From: Bagarius yarrelli
Taxonomy: Eukaryota > Chordata > Actinopteri > Siluriformes > Sisoridae
Assembly (NCBI GenBank): GCA_005784505.1
Contig: VCAZ01000272.1
Location: forward strand, 57,095-121,094
Direction of reading: 5' to 3'
DNA: 64,000 nt
Shown here: positions 48,786 through 61,220 of the stretch, one piece after another
Layout of the letters: each line of letters opens with the position of its first letter
Position numbering within the stretch: position 1 is the stretch's first letter
Program-made: the position numbers and the translations under genes
The notes under the pieces: model-generated
Told to the model about the DNA's origin: nothing
What the model saw: only the letters and a program-made list of their open reading frames with translations
Database searches by the model: none

Positions 48786-49796
48786 TTTTTCACACACAAC
48801 ACACACACACACTGCAAACACAAAAATACTAATATTTATAATCCGCTGTTGCGTTTTCTGTTTTTTTTGTTTTTTTTTTGTTTTTTTTTTTTGCAACACA
48901 GAACCTGAAAAAAAACAACAATGTAAACACAGTTATTGTGTAAACGATGCTTTTTTTTTTGTTTTTGCAGCTGCTTTTTGTCCTGTCGAAGTCGGTCTTT
49001 GGTTTTGTCAGCCAACAGGAAACAAGTGGGCGGGGCTATGAACACTTTGATCTGTATATAGATGAAGATGCTAATTACTAAATAACGCTCACATCCTAAT
49101 CTTTAAATGAATCGTCGGAATTTACTCCAATGTTTTTGTAGTATTTTTTGTTCGTCAAGTAGCGTTTCATGTTAATGCCTGCAGTGTGAGTTAGCGGGGA
49201 GTTTTATTATTATTGTTATTATTTTTTATTAAATGGTTAAAAGATTAAATTTCCAGCCACACGTCTTTTATTTTATCTAAAGCGACAGTGAAATTTTAGC
49301 ATATGAATTTCTTTACTTACCAATTTTCAACTTAAGAAATAAAACTTTGCAACGAATTTCACGACAAATCGAACGGAATTTCACGACAAATAGAACGGAA
49401 TTTTTTCATGACAAAATCGAAGTTGAGTTTGTTAATCTTATGTTTAGTTTTCATTAAAAACTCTTTGGAAACCCACGATATCGAAGTCGCCTTCAGTATT
49501 TATTCAAAACCGCCATGATTTTCTGGGGTTTTTTTGTTTGTTTTTGACAGTTTGGTGACGCGAGTCTATTTATTACATATTTGACTTCAGTTACACGTCT
49601 TTTCCAAATGTTTTAATTGTATTTAGACGCAAAAATATGATGATAGTTGAGAAAATCGGGGATTTTAGCAGCTTAAATAAATGATCTGCAATCATAAATG
49701 ATCAATTATGGGAAAATTTGTGTCACAATACAAACGTTCACCTTAAAACCTTTCTGGTTAAATGATGTCACACCGAGTCGTCTGGTAAGTTTTTCT

Positions 49797-49830
49797 CATT
49801 CATTCATTCATTCATTCATTCATTCATTTA
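49797..49830. repeat. (ATTC)n microsatellite
   Basis: About eight copies of CATT/ATTC. Confidence 0.93.
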
Positions 49831-49957
49831 TTTATTTTTCATTTTGTCATCACTTTTTATATTTTCATTTATTTACATGGGGTTTTTTTTTCGCAACATA
49901 TGACTTCATTTCAAAAGCACGAGTAAATGACATTGTGAAGTTTAAAACTAAACAGTA

Positions 49958-49989
<32 letters not shown>

Positions 49990-50119
49990 TGTTTTTTATG
50001 GTTTCTGTTGTCTAGGGATGGAGCAGATGTCTGAGCTCTGTGAATGATTTAAGCGCAGGAGCCTGCATGTCTGAGATAAATGCATTTCATCTCTATGGGG
50101 AGTGAAGTGGTGAAGAGAA

Positions 50120-50168
50120 ATGAGAGTCCTGCTCCTCCAGAGAGAGCGAGAGAGAGAGCGAGAGAGAG

Positions 50169-50224
<56 letters not shown>
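50120..50224. repeat. (GA)n microsatellite
   Basis: GAGAGA run interrupted by GCGA at the left end. Confidence 0.95.
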
Positions 50225-50225
<1 letters not shown>

Positions 50226-50404
50226 CTGGTAAGGAGGAGCTTTTAGGATTGGAAATGTCAGCAAATGACCAATTACGCATCGAGAGCCAGATTGTCTGCA
50301 ACTCTCTGCTTTATGAAGTGTGTGTTATTTAGTCCAAGCGAGTGTTTGCGAGTGTGTCGCAATAGCTTCGGGTTTTTAAACCAGGCCTGCTTCATGAGAC
50401 GTGT

Positions 50405-50548
50405 GTGTTACAGTGGTTACGTCGGTTACAGTCGGTTACAGTGTTGGATTGGTCATGGGTTTGATTCCCAACACCATCAAGCAGCCACTGCCGGGCCCTT
50501 AAACAAGGCCCTTAACTCTTAACTGCTCAGATAAAATAAACGTATGTC
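50405..50548 (+). mobile_element. V-SINE-like copy
   Basis: TACAGTGTTGGATTGGTCAT (head), CAACACCATCAAGCAGCCAC (core) and AACAAGGCCCTTAACTC. The V tail is reduced. Confidence 0.72.
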
Positions 50549-50849
50549 GTTTTAAATAAGAGCCGCAAATGTCAATGTGAAAACAAACCAATCAGAATCA
50601 GTGGGCGGAGTCAGAAAAAGAGGGCAGGACTGTTTCTCTGTTTCAGTGTTTTTGTAATGTTACGAGGGAGGAAAGACGAGAGAAAGGAATAAAAAACGAG
50701 CTGAAGGAACTGCTATTTAAAGAAGAAAACTTAAATTTAACAATAAACAGATAAAAAAATCATTCTTTTTTGTTTTTTATCAGCAAAATAAAAAACTTCT
50801 TTTTAAATGTATGTTTGGCCAGTTTTACCTTTAAGCAGATAGAACAGTG

Positions 50850-51745
50850 AAGAGAGAAGGAGAGAAGGAGAGAGGAAGAGAGGGAGGGGATGGGGGGATG
50901 AAGAGATAAGGGAGGGAGAGATGGGGGAGAGAGATGAAGAGATGGAAGGATTGGGAGATGGAGGGGTTGAGAGATGAAGAGGATGGCGGGGAGATAGAGA
51001 GATGGAGGGATGGAGGATGATAGATGAGATGAGAGGATGAGATAGAGGATAGAGAGATGAAGAGATGGAGGGATAGAGAGATGGAGATGGAGCGAGAGAT
51101 GGAGGGATCGAGGAGCGAGAGATGAAGAGAGATGAGAAGATGGGAGAGGAGCGGAGCGATGAGAGATGGAGATGGAGAGTGAGAGATGGAGGGAGCGAGA
51201 GATGAAGAGATGGAGGGAGCGAGAGATGAGCGAGAGATGAGAGGAGAGATGGAGAAGAGAGGAGAGAGAGAGAGCGATGAGAGGATGAGGGAGCGAGAGA
51301 TGAAGAGAGGAGGCGAGAGATGAAGAGATGGAGGAGAGGGAGCGAGAGATGAAGAGATGGAGGGAGCGAGAGATGAAGAGATGGAGGGAGCGAGAGATGA
51401 AGAGATGATGGAGGGAGCGAGAGATGGAAGAGATGGAGGGAGCGAGAGATGGAAAGATGGAGGGAGCGAGAGATGGAAAGATGGAGGGAGCGAGAGATGG
51501 AAAGATGGAGGCAGCGAGAGAGAGATGAAGAGAGATGGAGGGAGAGAGAGCGAGAGGGAGCGAGAGAGAAGAGATGGAGGGAGCGAGAGATGAAGAGATG
51601 GAGGGAGCGAGATGAAGAGATGGAGGGAGCGAGAGATGAAGAGATGGAAAGATGGAGGGAGCGAGAGATGGAAAGATGGAGGGAGCGAGAGATGGAAAGA
51701 TGGAGGGAGCGAGAGATGGAAAGATGGAGGGAGCGAGAGATGGGT
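50850..51745 (+). repeat. GA-rich 23-24 bp minisatellite (GATGGAGGGAGCGAGA core)
   Basis: Many imperfect copies of GAGATGGAGGGAGCGAGAGA plus ATGAA or TGGAA. The last third (51350-51745) is the most regular. The 380-codon Ser/Leu/His-rich minus frame across it is a by-product of the purine-only repeat. Confidence 0.93.
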
Positions 51746-52038
51746 GGGGAGGGTGGGTTAGGGGCTGGGATTGGAACTCGGGACCCCGGAGTGTAATATG
51801 GCGGTGATGTTGTTCTATAGACGGAGCAGCAATCAGATGAACCGGTTTGGATGTGATGTTCTTTAAGTTTTATCCTCAGAACGTTGTTAATTATTGATGA
51901 TTTCGTTTCACAGCGTCGCTCGCAGTGTTTTATTACCTTAAACACTTTTATAGCATCCGGAGAAACAGCACATAAACGCTGCGTTAATGTTAGAGTTTTT
52001 ATTGATCAGTATCTAAAAGCTGGGAAAACCAGACGCAC

Positions 52039-52074
<36 letters not shown>

Positions 52075-53439
52075 AAAACACTCTAATAAAACATCTTTAA
52101 ACAAGCCAAGCTCCGTTCCCAACTTCAGTTAGAATGTAATGTTCTTTTTTTTTCCGTTGCTGGAAGACGCTCAATCCCTCGCTGCGTCTTTCCTCCGCTG
52201 GAACGCCATCAGTCCAGTTTATTAGAGAATGGAGGAGGAACGCTGGAGCTCGCAACTGAACGCATGCAACTTTTTTTTTCTTTTTTTTTTTTTTTTTTTC
52301 ACAAGCCAGAACCTAAAAATAGTCTGCGCAGTGGGAATCGTCCCGGGGCGCTTGCAGAAAACCTCCTGTTCTTTTTCGTAAGTCGTAAGACGCGTCCGGG
52401 ACGACGAGGGAAAAAACGAATCAATTACATCAAAATGTTTGAGCTCGTTAGCGATAATGAACGGGCAGTAACGACGAGCAAAATTAATGTAAGTGCAATA
52501 ACTTACTGCTGTAAATCTCACACACACACACACACAGTTCATATTTTTATATATATATATGGGGGGGGTATCGGCAAGGTGGGTAAATAAGTCGTGAATT
52601 CAGAACGTCGTAAAGGAATCAGCGAATCAAACGTAAAGCTTCGGAAAGAGAGAGAGAGAAAAAGTCACGTGTCACACAGAAGAAAAAAACAAAATGATCA
52701 CATTCAATCCTGAAATTCAAACAAAATAATATTAAAACTCCACGCAAAAGATAATTACAACAAATTAATTACAGTTTTCATTCCTAAACAGCCAAAAATA
52801 TGAACATGCCCACACACACACACACACACAAGCATTATATTATTATTCTAGAACTTGGATATGCCGTCTTCAGTAGTATTTGAAGTGACAAGGGACGACG
52901 CAGAGTTGGACTTAATTCATTTTTTTTTTTTCACAAATGGTTCTACGCAGTTTGGGGTTTAACAGAACCTGCATGACTTTTTTGTTTTTTTTTTTTTTTG
53001 TTTTTTTGTATGACCTGAGTTTTTAAGGCGGAGCTGCAAAAGCCCCCTGAAAGCCTGTGGTAAAATAATCTGCCACCAGGAACCGATGTCCCGGTTCTGA
53101 CACCGAATCCGCAGTTGTCCCGGTGATAATTAGTGAAACTTCCCGAGTGCTGGGGAGTCGCCGGTCGGGAGCGTGAGAGAGCGAGTGGAACCCGGAGCAG
53201 TGCATGACTTTGTGAAAGAGGAGCCTTGACAGCTGAACGAGAGCATGAGCGAGGCATGTTTGTTTTACATTTACTCCAGAACGGCGGAACGAGATCTAGT
53301 CGATTTGACCAGTGGAGTAACATTAGAACGACAAAACCGGCGAGTTACATGGTGCAGGAAAGTTTGAGGAAACCGAGAGAAGCTCTGTTACCAACATCTG
53401 TCTGGTACTGACGAGGAACCTCCACCCACTGGATGTAAC

Positions 53440-54480
53440 TGCTTTTCCCAGAAAACACAGAACCCATACAACTCCTTAGAAAACATTTTGGATCAAGAAC
53501 CAAACTTGATGCACCTGCAGTAAGCCAGGGCATTAGGTCATGACTTCAGAACCCCTCTAGGTTCTGTGTAGAACCCTGAAACAGAAAGGATTCCGAGTCA
53601 AGTCATTCAGGGTAGCTACTAACTCCAGAGGAGACATTTCTATCAGCACTAAAAGCTGAACTTGGCGGTGTTGGACTGCTAAATGGAATATTGTTGGTTT
53701 AATTCCCAGCACCACCAACCTGCCATTGCTGGGCCCCTGAGCAAGGCCCTCAACCTTTAACTGTTCAGTTGAATACATGAAAGTCACTCTGGCTAAGAGC
53801 TCCTGCCGAATGCTAAAAATGTTGGTGTAACTGTGAACTTTAGTTCGGTTCTAGGTGACAAGTAATCAGGGGCACCCTGGGGAATAAAACAGACCATGTT
53901 CTCTAAAGGTTCTTAAATGAACGGTTGGATATTAATGGCTCTTGGCTTGTGAAAAAGGGTTACAACCCGAAACTGTTAAAGAACTATAGAATATTTCTCT
54001 AAGATGTTTCCAAAGACCAACCTGAACAGACCCTGGGCATGCTGTCCTTTCCATTTTTAGAACCGAGCTGAACTGAAAACCTCAAACAGGTGCAACAGAT
54101 TGAGCAGAAATAAAGGTTCTTCAACCGTTCTTTTATAAGGAAACTATAAACGAGTTTTAGCTGGCTAAAAAAAATTACTACTTTAGTCATAATTTTTACT
54201 TTTGCTTGCTTAAGGAACCCTCGATGATGCCTGTAAAAGCCAAGGGTTTGTTCTCGAACCTGTTTAAAACCCTCAAGATCATATCACACTTCAGTCTATT
54301 AGAACCCTGAATTTGGTTTCCTTCTAGTGTTTTTCATTAAGTAGTGCCCTTCACAAAGCCAAGAACTCATGAAAAACCTGTTTTTCTAAGATTGTTCCAG
54401 ATTCTAAGATTAATGTAACAGACTGTTAATGTACCAATTAGTATAAAGGGTTCCTTTCAGGTTCTTTAGATATATTGGTG
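53440..54480. repeat. GGTTCT/AGAACC-rich degenerate block
   Basis: Recurrent AGAACC, GGTTCT and AAAGGTTCTT phrases in an AT-rich background, with no strict period. It is similar in texture to 47640-48200 and 45190-45680, probably one decayed repeat family. A SINE sits inside it. Confidence 0.5.
53660..53830 (+). mobile_element. tRNA-derived V-SINE-like copy
   Basis: GGTGTTGGACTGCTAAATGG, TTGCTGGGCCCCTGAGCAAG and CACTCTGGCTAAGAGCTCCT. Confidence 0.83.
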
Positions 54481-55969
54481 TTCTTCCTTCGTTCGTTACA
54501 CTTCATGGAAAGCAATTGGCAAAGACGCAAATTATAAATTAGCTGGTGGAAATTCTTCAGAATCTCATCACATGCTGGTACCTTTCTGTTGTCATGGCAA
54601 CACAAACTACCGCATCATTTACGCGCTGTAAGACGAGCCTGCTTTCTGTAGCTGATCCTCCGGTGCAGCCCATCACGTCGATTGTCGATTTACTTCGAGT
54701 GTGTTACTGTGTGTGTGTGTGTGTGGGGGGGGGGGTTAAACTCGCCGCTGCTGCCTCCGCCGATCGTTCCTGTCTTTTTAAAAAACGGATAAAAAACCTA
54801 TTTTGCGCTGGAAAGCCGGATATTGGGTAAAGCCGCCCTGCAGGAAAGATAAAGCTGGTTCTGATTTACACGCCGTGGAAACGGCTTGTCCAAACGGGTA
54901 TCAGATACTTCCTCAAATTTAAAACAGATTCCTTTTTACCTGATCTAAAGCCGCAATCCGGAAGAAAAGAAGAAAAAAAGAAATCCAAACAAATCAGAAC
55001 TTGTCGCTTTTCGCTCAAGTTAAATTTCCGCCGATAAAGAAACACGAGTCCCGAATGAGAGCCTGTGTCTGGGGCGAGTGCACAACGCCGGAACGCTCTC
55101 CATTTTTTTGGGGGGGCTGCTGCCAAAACTCGGACAAATCGGGAATCAAACTCAAGCCTGTTTTTAAATGTTTATACGTATCATATTGGAACCGAACTCT
55201 CTGGAGCTCAGATAACGCTCTGAAGGCTACGCGGCTAAATCGGCTGAATTGCTCCTGAGGCTCTACGACAAAGTCTTAGTGGCACTTTATAGAACTAGAA
55301 TCTAAAAATTACCACGTTAAAGTCGTAGTATTTTAAGAATATTGTTAAAATGACTTAGTCATACTGTAAACTGTGTACCATGAAAACGAAGGACTTGTGG
55401 GCAGGGCTGGAAAAGAGTGCAGACTCCTGATTGGTTGAAAAAAAAAAAAAAATCAACCTTTATACAGTGAATCTCTTACGAATTTTAGTTTTAGGAAATA
55501 AAATTTTGCGTCCACATTTGAATCAAACTTCGGCTGAGTCCCACAAACGTCCCACGGAAAAGACCTACGATACAGACGGCACCTTCATTCAAGCTACGAG
55601 ATTTTTCACGCATTTTTCCGGGATTTTTCCGTCCCCCTATTGGACGGAAAACATCCGAACCTCCTAACTGCTATCTCTGGAGATGTGTGGGGGTTTTTTC
55701 TATCTCAGATGGTTTTTGCTTTATCATCTCAGTCTTCAGTCCCATCAGAATTTAAGGATTTTTGGAACGTATGATGCAATATTTTCCGTTGTTTTGTCAG
55801 AATAAATTTGCAGCAGCATGAAAAACTGTTTATCTCCGCTTCGGTGAAGCTCTTTGGGGAAATGATTTACACGCTCGCTTACACTCGTTTTCGTCGGTAA
55901 ATGAGAGATATTATCGTATTAGCACACATTAAAACCAGGCAATGCGTTTGGTGAAATACTAGTCATGTT

Positions 55970-56148
55970 TTGGGGGGGAAGTGGTAGCGCAGTGATTAAG
56001 TTGTTGGACTGCTAATTGGAAGATCAGGGTTCTGTTCCCAGCACCACCAATTTTAACACTGTTGGGCCCCTGTGCAAGGCCCTTAAGAGATAGATGTAAG
56101 TCGCTCTGGATAAGGACGTCTGCCAGATACTGTAACCGTAAATATAAT
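55970..56148 (+). mobile_element. tRNA-derived V-SINE-like copy, best preserved
   Basis: All parts are present: head GGGGAAGTGGTAGCGCAGTG then GTTGTTGGACTGCTAATTGG, core CCAGCACCACCAATTTTAAC then TGTTGGGCCCCTGTGCAAGG, V domain GTCGCTCTGGATAAGGACGT and CTGCCAGATACTGTAA. Use it as the local reference for the family. Confidence 0.88.
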
Positions 56149-56539
56149 GGGCGGGGCTTAAAATTGCTGAGTTAAATTCGCAAAAAAAAGTCGCAGTAAC
56201 AGAATAAAAACGTACTGCATGCGGATGGATTGAATTCGCTGCAATGGGGTAAATTTTGGAAAGGCTAAATTTTGAATAAAACTAAATTGAATAAAAAATC
56301 GACTGTGGAATTTGTTATATTTAGTAAAGTTGCTCTGTTTGATGTTAAATGTGTTTTAGAAATGAAATCGAATAAGTTCTCTGAAGGTCTTCCTGTAGCA
56401 CAGCGTCGCTCTCTCTCACCGTCCCGGCGCTTCTCACACCCTCGACTCTCTGCCTGCTTTTTCTCTCATCACTCCAGACCCACAGGATCAGCAGATAATC
56501 GCAGGAGTTGCTTTTTGTTTTAAGTTTAAAATCAATTCC

Positions 56540-56640
56540 AGGTGCTGTAGTTTAATGCTGTCACTGCTGGGGGCCCCTGAGCACGGCTCTTAACCCACAA
56601 CTCCTCAGTTAGATCAAAGAATTGGGGCATCGACTAAAAA
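56540..56640 (+). mobile_element. V-SINE-like fragment
   Basis: TCACTGCTGGGGGCCCCTGA and CAACTCCTCAGTTAGATCAA. Head and tail are missing. Confidence 0.6.
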
Positions 56641-56941
56641 CCAGAGATGTAATTTTTTTTGGGTGGATGAACATCAGCTCACTGGCCGTTTCTCAGATTA
56701 TCAGATTAATTTTACATTCTTTACTTCCTTTTAAGGTTTTCTTTCTTCTCAACGGTTTATTTTAATTATAATAATCAGGATTTTTTTTTTTCTTCTGAAT
56801 CAGTCCACTCTTTTCCGTCTTTGTCCTTTGCCACACATGGCATCGTGATCGCTCTGCCCTTCACCCGCGCTCAAGTCTTTTATTTTCTCTCTCGTTGGTT
56901 ATGCAGCGCTCCGGGTGACGGCGCTGAGGGCGTCCGGGCGA

Positions 56942-57259
56942 TCATGTGGCCCAGGAGATTGCTGCACTGTGTTCCTTGGCTTTCATGCGCAGAGCGGCGA
57001 TGCTGGACGACTTCCTGTCAGGGTCCATGTTCAGATCGTATCCGTTGATGCCGCTGCTCATGCCTGGACTCCCGAATAGGCTGCCCATGTGACTTTGACC
57101 CATGTGACCTCCGGGACTGGGTACGCCCAGGAAGTCGGATACTCCGCTCGCCGCATGGGGGTGAGGGGTCATGCAGGAAGTCACAGAGTCACACGGAACG
57201 ACACAGCCTGGCACCGGGGACGCTGCGCTGCCGCCTCCGATCCATGAGGGATTCTGGAT
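56942..57259 (-). CDS. alx4: alx4 last coding exon with OAR domain and stop
   Basis: 105 codons and TGA. The C-terminal OAR motif (about 57010-56945 on minus) is intact. It is preceded by MGSLFGSPGMSSGINGYDLN. The acceptor reads TTACATCACAG on minus. Confidence 0.93.
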   Translation of the reverse strand: MQNPSWIGGGSAASPVPGCVVPCDSVTSCMTPHPHAASGVSDFLGVPSPGGHMGQSHMGSLFGSPGMSSGINGYDLNMDPDRKSSSIAALRMKAKEHSAAISWAT

Positions 57260-58600
57260 CTGTGATGTAATGGAAAGAAAACACACATGAGTTCCATTGT
57301 TATTATTATTATTATCATAATTTTACTGTTTTAATCTCCACACAGGAAGTTAGAAACCACGACAGGAAATGGATTTTAAATAGCAGAAAACATCCTACAG
57401 GATACAATCCCAACGAAAGGACTTGGGAAATATTTATAAAAAAATCTTTATTCCTTTATTCTAATTAGCAGTGCCACCGTATATACATATTCATAAATAT
57501 GCAAATAAGGAAGCGCCTTAAATCCTTCTGCTAAACACACTATCACTTCCTTTTGCTAACTAATTTTTGGTTCTGGTAATTTGGCAGACGTCCTTATCCA
57601 GAACCAGTAAATTCAACCAACTGAGCAGTTCAGGGTTAGGGGCTTTGCTCAGGGGCCCAAAATTGGCAATTTGGTAGTGCTGGGAATTGAACTCTCGAAC
57701 TTCCAACAACTTTCACAAGCTCTCAACCTTTAGCGGTGAGCTAGCACTTTCCACATGGGTTTATTTTTAGTTCTTGGAAATAATTTGAAACCTGAACTTA
57801 TCCGATGAACCTGTAGGTCTGAGGTGCACATGCTAATTAACGTTAGTACCCAAACCTGTCGAAATATAATGTTACCACAACAACCAAATCATGTCTTCCT
57901 GTCCAACATTAGCTGATATCTTGGTAATTTATAGCTTTTTTACAAAAGTGCATAAAGTTACGACTAACCAAATATAAAAAACTCAAAATCTGTAGACGCA
58001 ACAGTTCAGGATTCCGCATCAAATCCGCAATGGAATGTGTCACTTTTGCGTCATGTGTTTTCTAGCCTTTTTTAGCAAGACAACATTCTTCACCTCGCAT
58101 GAAAAGCGGGTCCTGTCAGCAGGGGGCAGCGACAGTCTAAGACAATAAGGGCTAGCATAGCCAGTGCTGGATAATGCAAAATTTACAACTATTAATGTGA
58201 TGACATCATCACTCCTGACACCTGATAGGCTGAAATTTCTATGCTTCTGTTGAAGATATCTGACAGGTCAAAATTCCCCATGTGGAATTCTTCAGGGTTC
58301 TTGGGATTACGTGGAACTCTCTGAGGGACACGTCTACGCTGTGCTTTAGTTACAGAGTTCCTTTGTTTCCGAAACCTGTGCAGATTTGAAGCGTTCAGTC
58401 TAAAAGGTCTCGTGTCGGCCGTGACGCCCCGTCCCAGGAGGGTAATTATTCTCTTTTTTTGAGATTAATCAGCCACTTTGAGGTTTTCAGCCTCACTCAG
58501 AAGAGGAATGTCTGTCTGTGCTTCTCTTCAACACCTAGCGTGACTCCGTAGATCTGTCTTTTCTGCAGAGAGGAGGAGGAGGAAAGAGGGAAGGGAAAGG

Positions 58601-58634
<34 letters not shown>

Positions 58635-60030
58635 GAAGCAAGAGGATGTGAGGGAGGGCTGCGGCGAAGAGAAAGAAAGAAAGAGAGATGAAAGCCCTCT
58701 TAGGGAGATGCCCCAGATGTGCGCTGGGCTGCATTCCACAGCTGCAGGCCTGCTCCCTGAAGAGCCTCTTCTGTTCTCCCACTCTCCTGCAGATTGACAA
58801 TAAATCCGAGGGAATCTCTCTCTCTCTCTCTTTTTCTCTTTCTCCTGTGAAGGCGTGTCCTGCTCCGCTTCAACCGCCGATCCTGACGCGACTCCTGGGA
58901 CTCGACTTTTCTCTGGTCCCACGCAGTGTTTACGACACACAGAACCGCTCTGCTGATTTATTCTGTGTTCCGAGCTGATTAAAAGGAAATAAAAACCCTC
59001 CGGAAGCTTCTATTAGAATTGGAGAATCTGTGATGGAGTGATGAGGCGGAGGAACGTCATTGTAATAATTAAATGAACCTTTATTACTTTCAGCACTGCG
59101 ACAGGTTTCCTCATAGCGCTTTTCCGCTGCTGAACTGACATTTCATTTATCTTCTATACCCGCTTATTCCCTAATTCAGGGTCACAGGGATCTGCTGGAG
59201 TCTATCCCAGATGTCTCTGAAAGGAGGGGGACACCCTGGACGGGTCACCAGTCCATCACACTCACACTTATTCCTTTGGGCAATTTAGAATCACTAATCA
59301 GTCTAACATACATGTTTTTGGACTGTGGGAGGAAACCGGAGAACCCGGAGTAAACAAACACACACAGGGAGAACATACAAACTCCACACAGAAAGACCTG
59401 ACAGATTTAATTATTGTTAATTGATATGGACTTTTGAAAATAGTGCAGCACTTTGTAATGAAAGCTCCGCCCAGTGACATCATCGCTTTCCGTGTTTAAT
59501 AAGGGACCAACAAGGTTCTCCGTTTGGAGCCCGGATTTAAGCACAGTGGAGAAAACAGTCCGGGTTTTGATTGGGCTCGGACACTGGTGGAATCCGAAAC
59601 CTTCAGGGCTGCTTTACGGATCCCACCGTCTCAGTGTATGAGGAACATCTGACTCTCTTCTGTTCTGCTACCAAGTTGTCTGTCAGATGACTGAAGACAA
59701 CTTGGATGAAATTTGGACGTTTCTCCATGTTGATATTGATCATGAAGTTGAAGTCATGTTTTTTTTGGTAGAACTTTAAACAGACGTTTGATGTGTTACA
59801 CTTTTGGCATGTTGCTGTTTTGTATGTGCAATAAATGCCTCCAGGATGTGTTCCAGAAAACGCAATCATTCCTTCGACATTCTGTCTTGCCATGACGTTA
59901 CCTGAGCATAGTTCTCGGGTCGAGTGAGGAGCGGAAGCTCATAGGCGGTGGAGAAATGCGTCCGGACCTGCTGCATCTGTCCAAAACGTTCCCTTTTCCT
60001 CCACTTGGCTCTCCGGTTCTGGAACCAAAC
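56942..60030 (-). CDS. alx4: ALX homeobox 4, last two coding exons (5' part outside window)
   Basis: ALX4 is a paired-type homeodomain transcription factor of the nucleus that patterns limb and craniofacial mesenchyme. Exons on minus are 60030-59902 (43 codons, ends of homeodomain) and 57259-56942 (105 codons plus stop). The first gives VWFQNRRAKWRKRERFGQMQ, which is homeodomain helix 3, followed by HFSTAYELPLLTRPENYAQ. The second gives IQNPSWIGGGSAASPVPGCV and ends in the OAR motif SSIAALRMKAKEHSAAISW. Both exons are phase 0 with GT-AG sites. The junction ENYAQ/IQNPSW and the whole tail fit ALX4 rather than ALX1 or ALX3. Exons with the N-terminus and homeodomain helices 1-2 are not found to 64000, so the gene continues to the right. 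The teleost a/b paralog is not resolved. Confidence 0.93.
57560..57745 (-). mobile_element. V-SINE-like copy (inverted) in alx4 intron
   Basis: TTTGGCAGACGTCCTTATCC, GGGCTTTGCTCAGGGGCCCA and GCTGGGAATTGAACTC. Confidence 0.8.
57746..59140. other. alx4 last intron, remainder
   Basis: Mostly AT-rich unique sequence with a (GT)n at 58603-58633. The stretch 58680-58800 (GCCCCAGATGTGCGCTGGGC, then GCATTCCACAGCTGCAGGCC) is GC-rich and non-repetitive, with an enhancer-like texture. It is not protein-like on either strand. Confidence 0.4.
59141..59398 (-). mobile_element. SINE-like element, family 2 (inverted, head-truncated)
   Basis: CCCGCTTATTCCCTAATTCA, GGGTCACAGGGATCTGCTGG, TTTTTGGACTGTGGGAGGAA and ACTCCACACAGAAAGACC. 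The tRNA-like head is missing. Confidence 0.78.
59902..60030 (-). CDS. alx4: alx4 coding exon with homeodomain helix 3
   Basis: 43 codons. The recognition helix WFQNRRAKWRK is complete, with the paired-class spacing. The acceptor is TTTCTGCAG and the donor is GTAACG on minus. Confidence 0.95.
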
Positions 60031-60666
60031 CTGCAGAAAGACAAAGGTGTTAAACGTTTCATATAAAAGGCATGAGGTTGGTTTTACATTAAATAGAACT
60101 TTTGCCATGAGACACTGTGTGTGTCTTTCCCCCCCTCCCCCGTCTGTCTGTCCCTCTCTCTTTCTGTCCCTCCTCTACCTTTTTCTCTCTCTGTCTCTCT
60201 ATCTCTCTCTCTCTGAGCTGTCAGAAACAGCAGGGGGTAAGATGAGGGGGTAGTTTGGGGAGTGGGAGAACCGTGGGGTCAGAGGTCTGAGAGTGGCGTC
60301 ACTCCTCCAGTTTTCCTCTTGATGGATGGGATGGATGTGTGTAAAAGAGAGAGAGAGACGGAGACAGAGAGAGAGACAAAGACAGACAGACAGAGAGAGA
60401 GAGAGACAGACTTCTGACTTTCCGTCTCTCTCTATTTCTGTCAGACTTTCTATTTTTACCTTTCATTTTTCTTTCTTTTTTAATTTTCTTTCTTTTTGAC
60501 TTTTGCCTGTCTTTCTCTCTATGTATTTCTCTTTCTTTCTTTTCTTTTTTCTGACTCTTCATGTATTTTTTTTTCTGTACCTTCTTTGTGCTTTCATTCT
60601 TTCTTTCTGGGTTTTTTTATGTTCTAAAGTTAAAAGTTAATTACATACCAAGAAAACACTTTCTCT

Positions 60667-60672
<6 letters not shown>

Positions 60673-60726
<54 letters not shown>
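60673..60726. repeat. (CA)n microsatellite
   Basis: CA run of about 54 bases. Confidence 0.97.
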
Positions 60727-60729
<3 letters not shown>

Positions 60730-61039
60730 TGCATTATTCTTCTGTTTCTGAGTATTTGGTTGTGGTGTATTTTTAGTAAAGAGATGCTGCTAGCAATAAA
60801 ACAGATCTCTAAGGCCCCCAAAGTCCATGGGCCCTTAGAATCATCAACTTTCACCCCCCATTTTTATTATTATTATTAAAAAATTTGCACTTCTTTGAAG
60901 TTTCAGTGTTTCGGTTCTCCAGTAGAAACATGTTACTGTTCTCGCACACACACACACAATAAGATAACGGTACAGACGATGTGGACAGAACATCAGATCA
61001 GTTCCTAAAATAAAATGTTAACAGATCCACCAGTTCACC

Positions 61040-61220
61040 CCTTTTACCCCCTCCCCCCTCTGTGCCCCGAGTCGCCCATCAGCCTTCGCATGATAAAAGT
61101 TTAGCGTAATTTCCCCTGACAACACATCCGCAAACTCTTGTTTATAAGAGCGTTTTTATAGTTAAACTCCCATCAAAGGCTGAGAAAAAGATCTTAATTC
61201 CGGTTCAACCTCCGAGGGCT
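61040..61220. promoter_or_regulatory. Candidate regulatory island in alx4 intron
   Basis: Non-repetitive stretch with Hox/Cdx-like AT cores: TTGTTTATAAGAGCG, TTTTTATAGTTAAAC and GCATGATAAAAG. No direct evidence of function. Confidence 0.25.

Larger units (their letters stand above)
47700..56941. other. ext2-alx4 intergenic region
   Basis: No coding gene was found. It contains SINE copies at 48320, 48637, 50405, 53660, 55975 and 56540, GGTTCT/AGAACC-rich degenerate blocks (47640-48200 and 53440-54480), a large GA minisatellite, simple repeats, and unique stretches at about 52850-53330 and 54480-55250 that hold nothing I can name. Both flanking genes end toward this interval, so it contains their 3' ends and possible shared regulatory DNA. 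Confidence 0.6.

Noticed and set aside
50803..51945. A 380-codon minus-strand open frame
   Set aside because: It is the reading of a 23-24 bp purine minisatellite, Ser/Leu/His/Pro-rich with no domain, and other frames over the same bases are also open.
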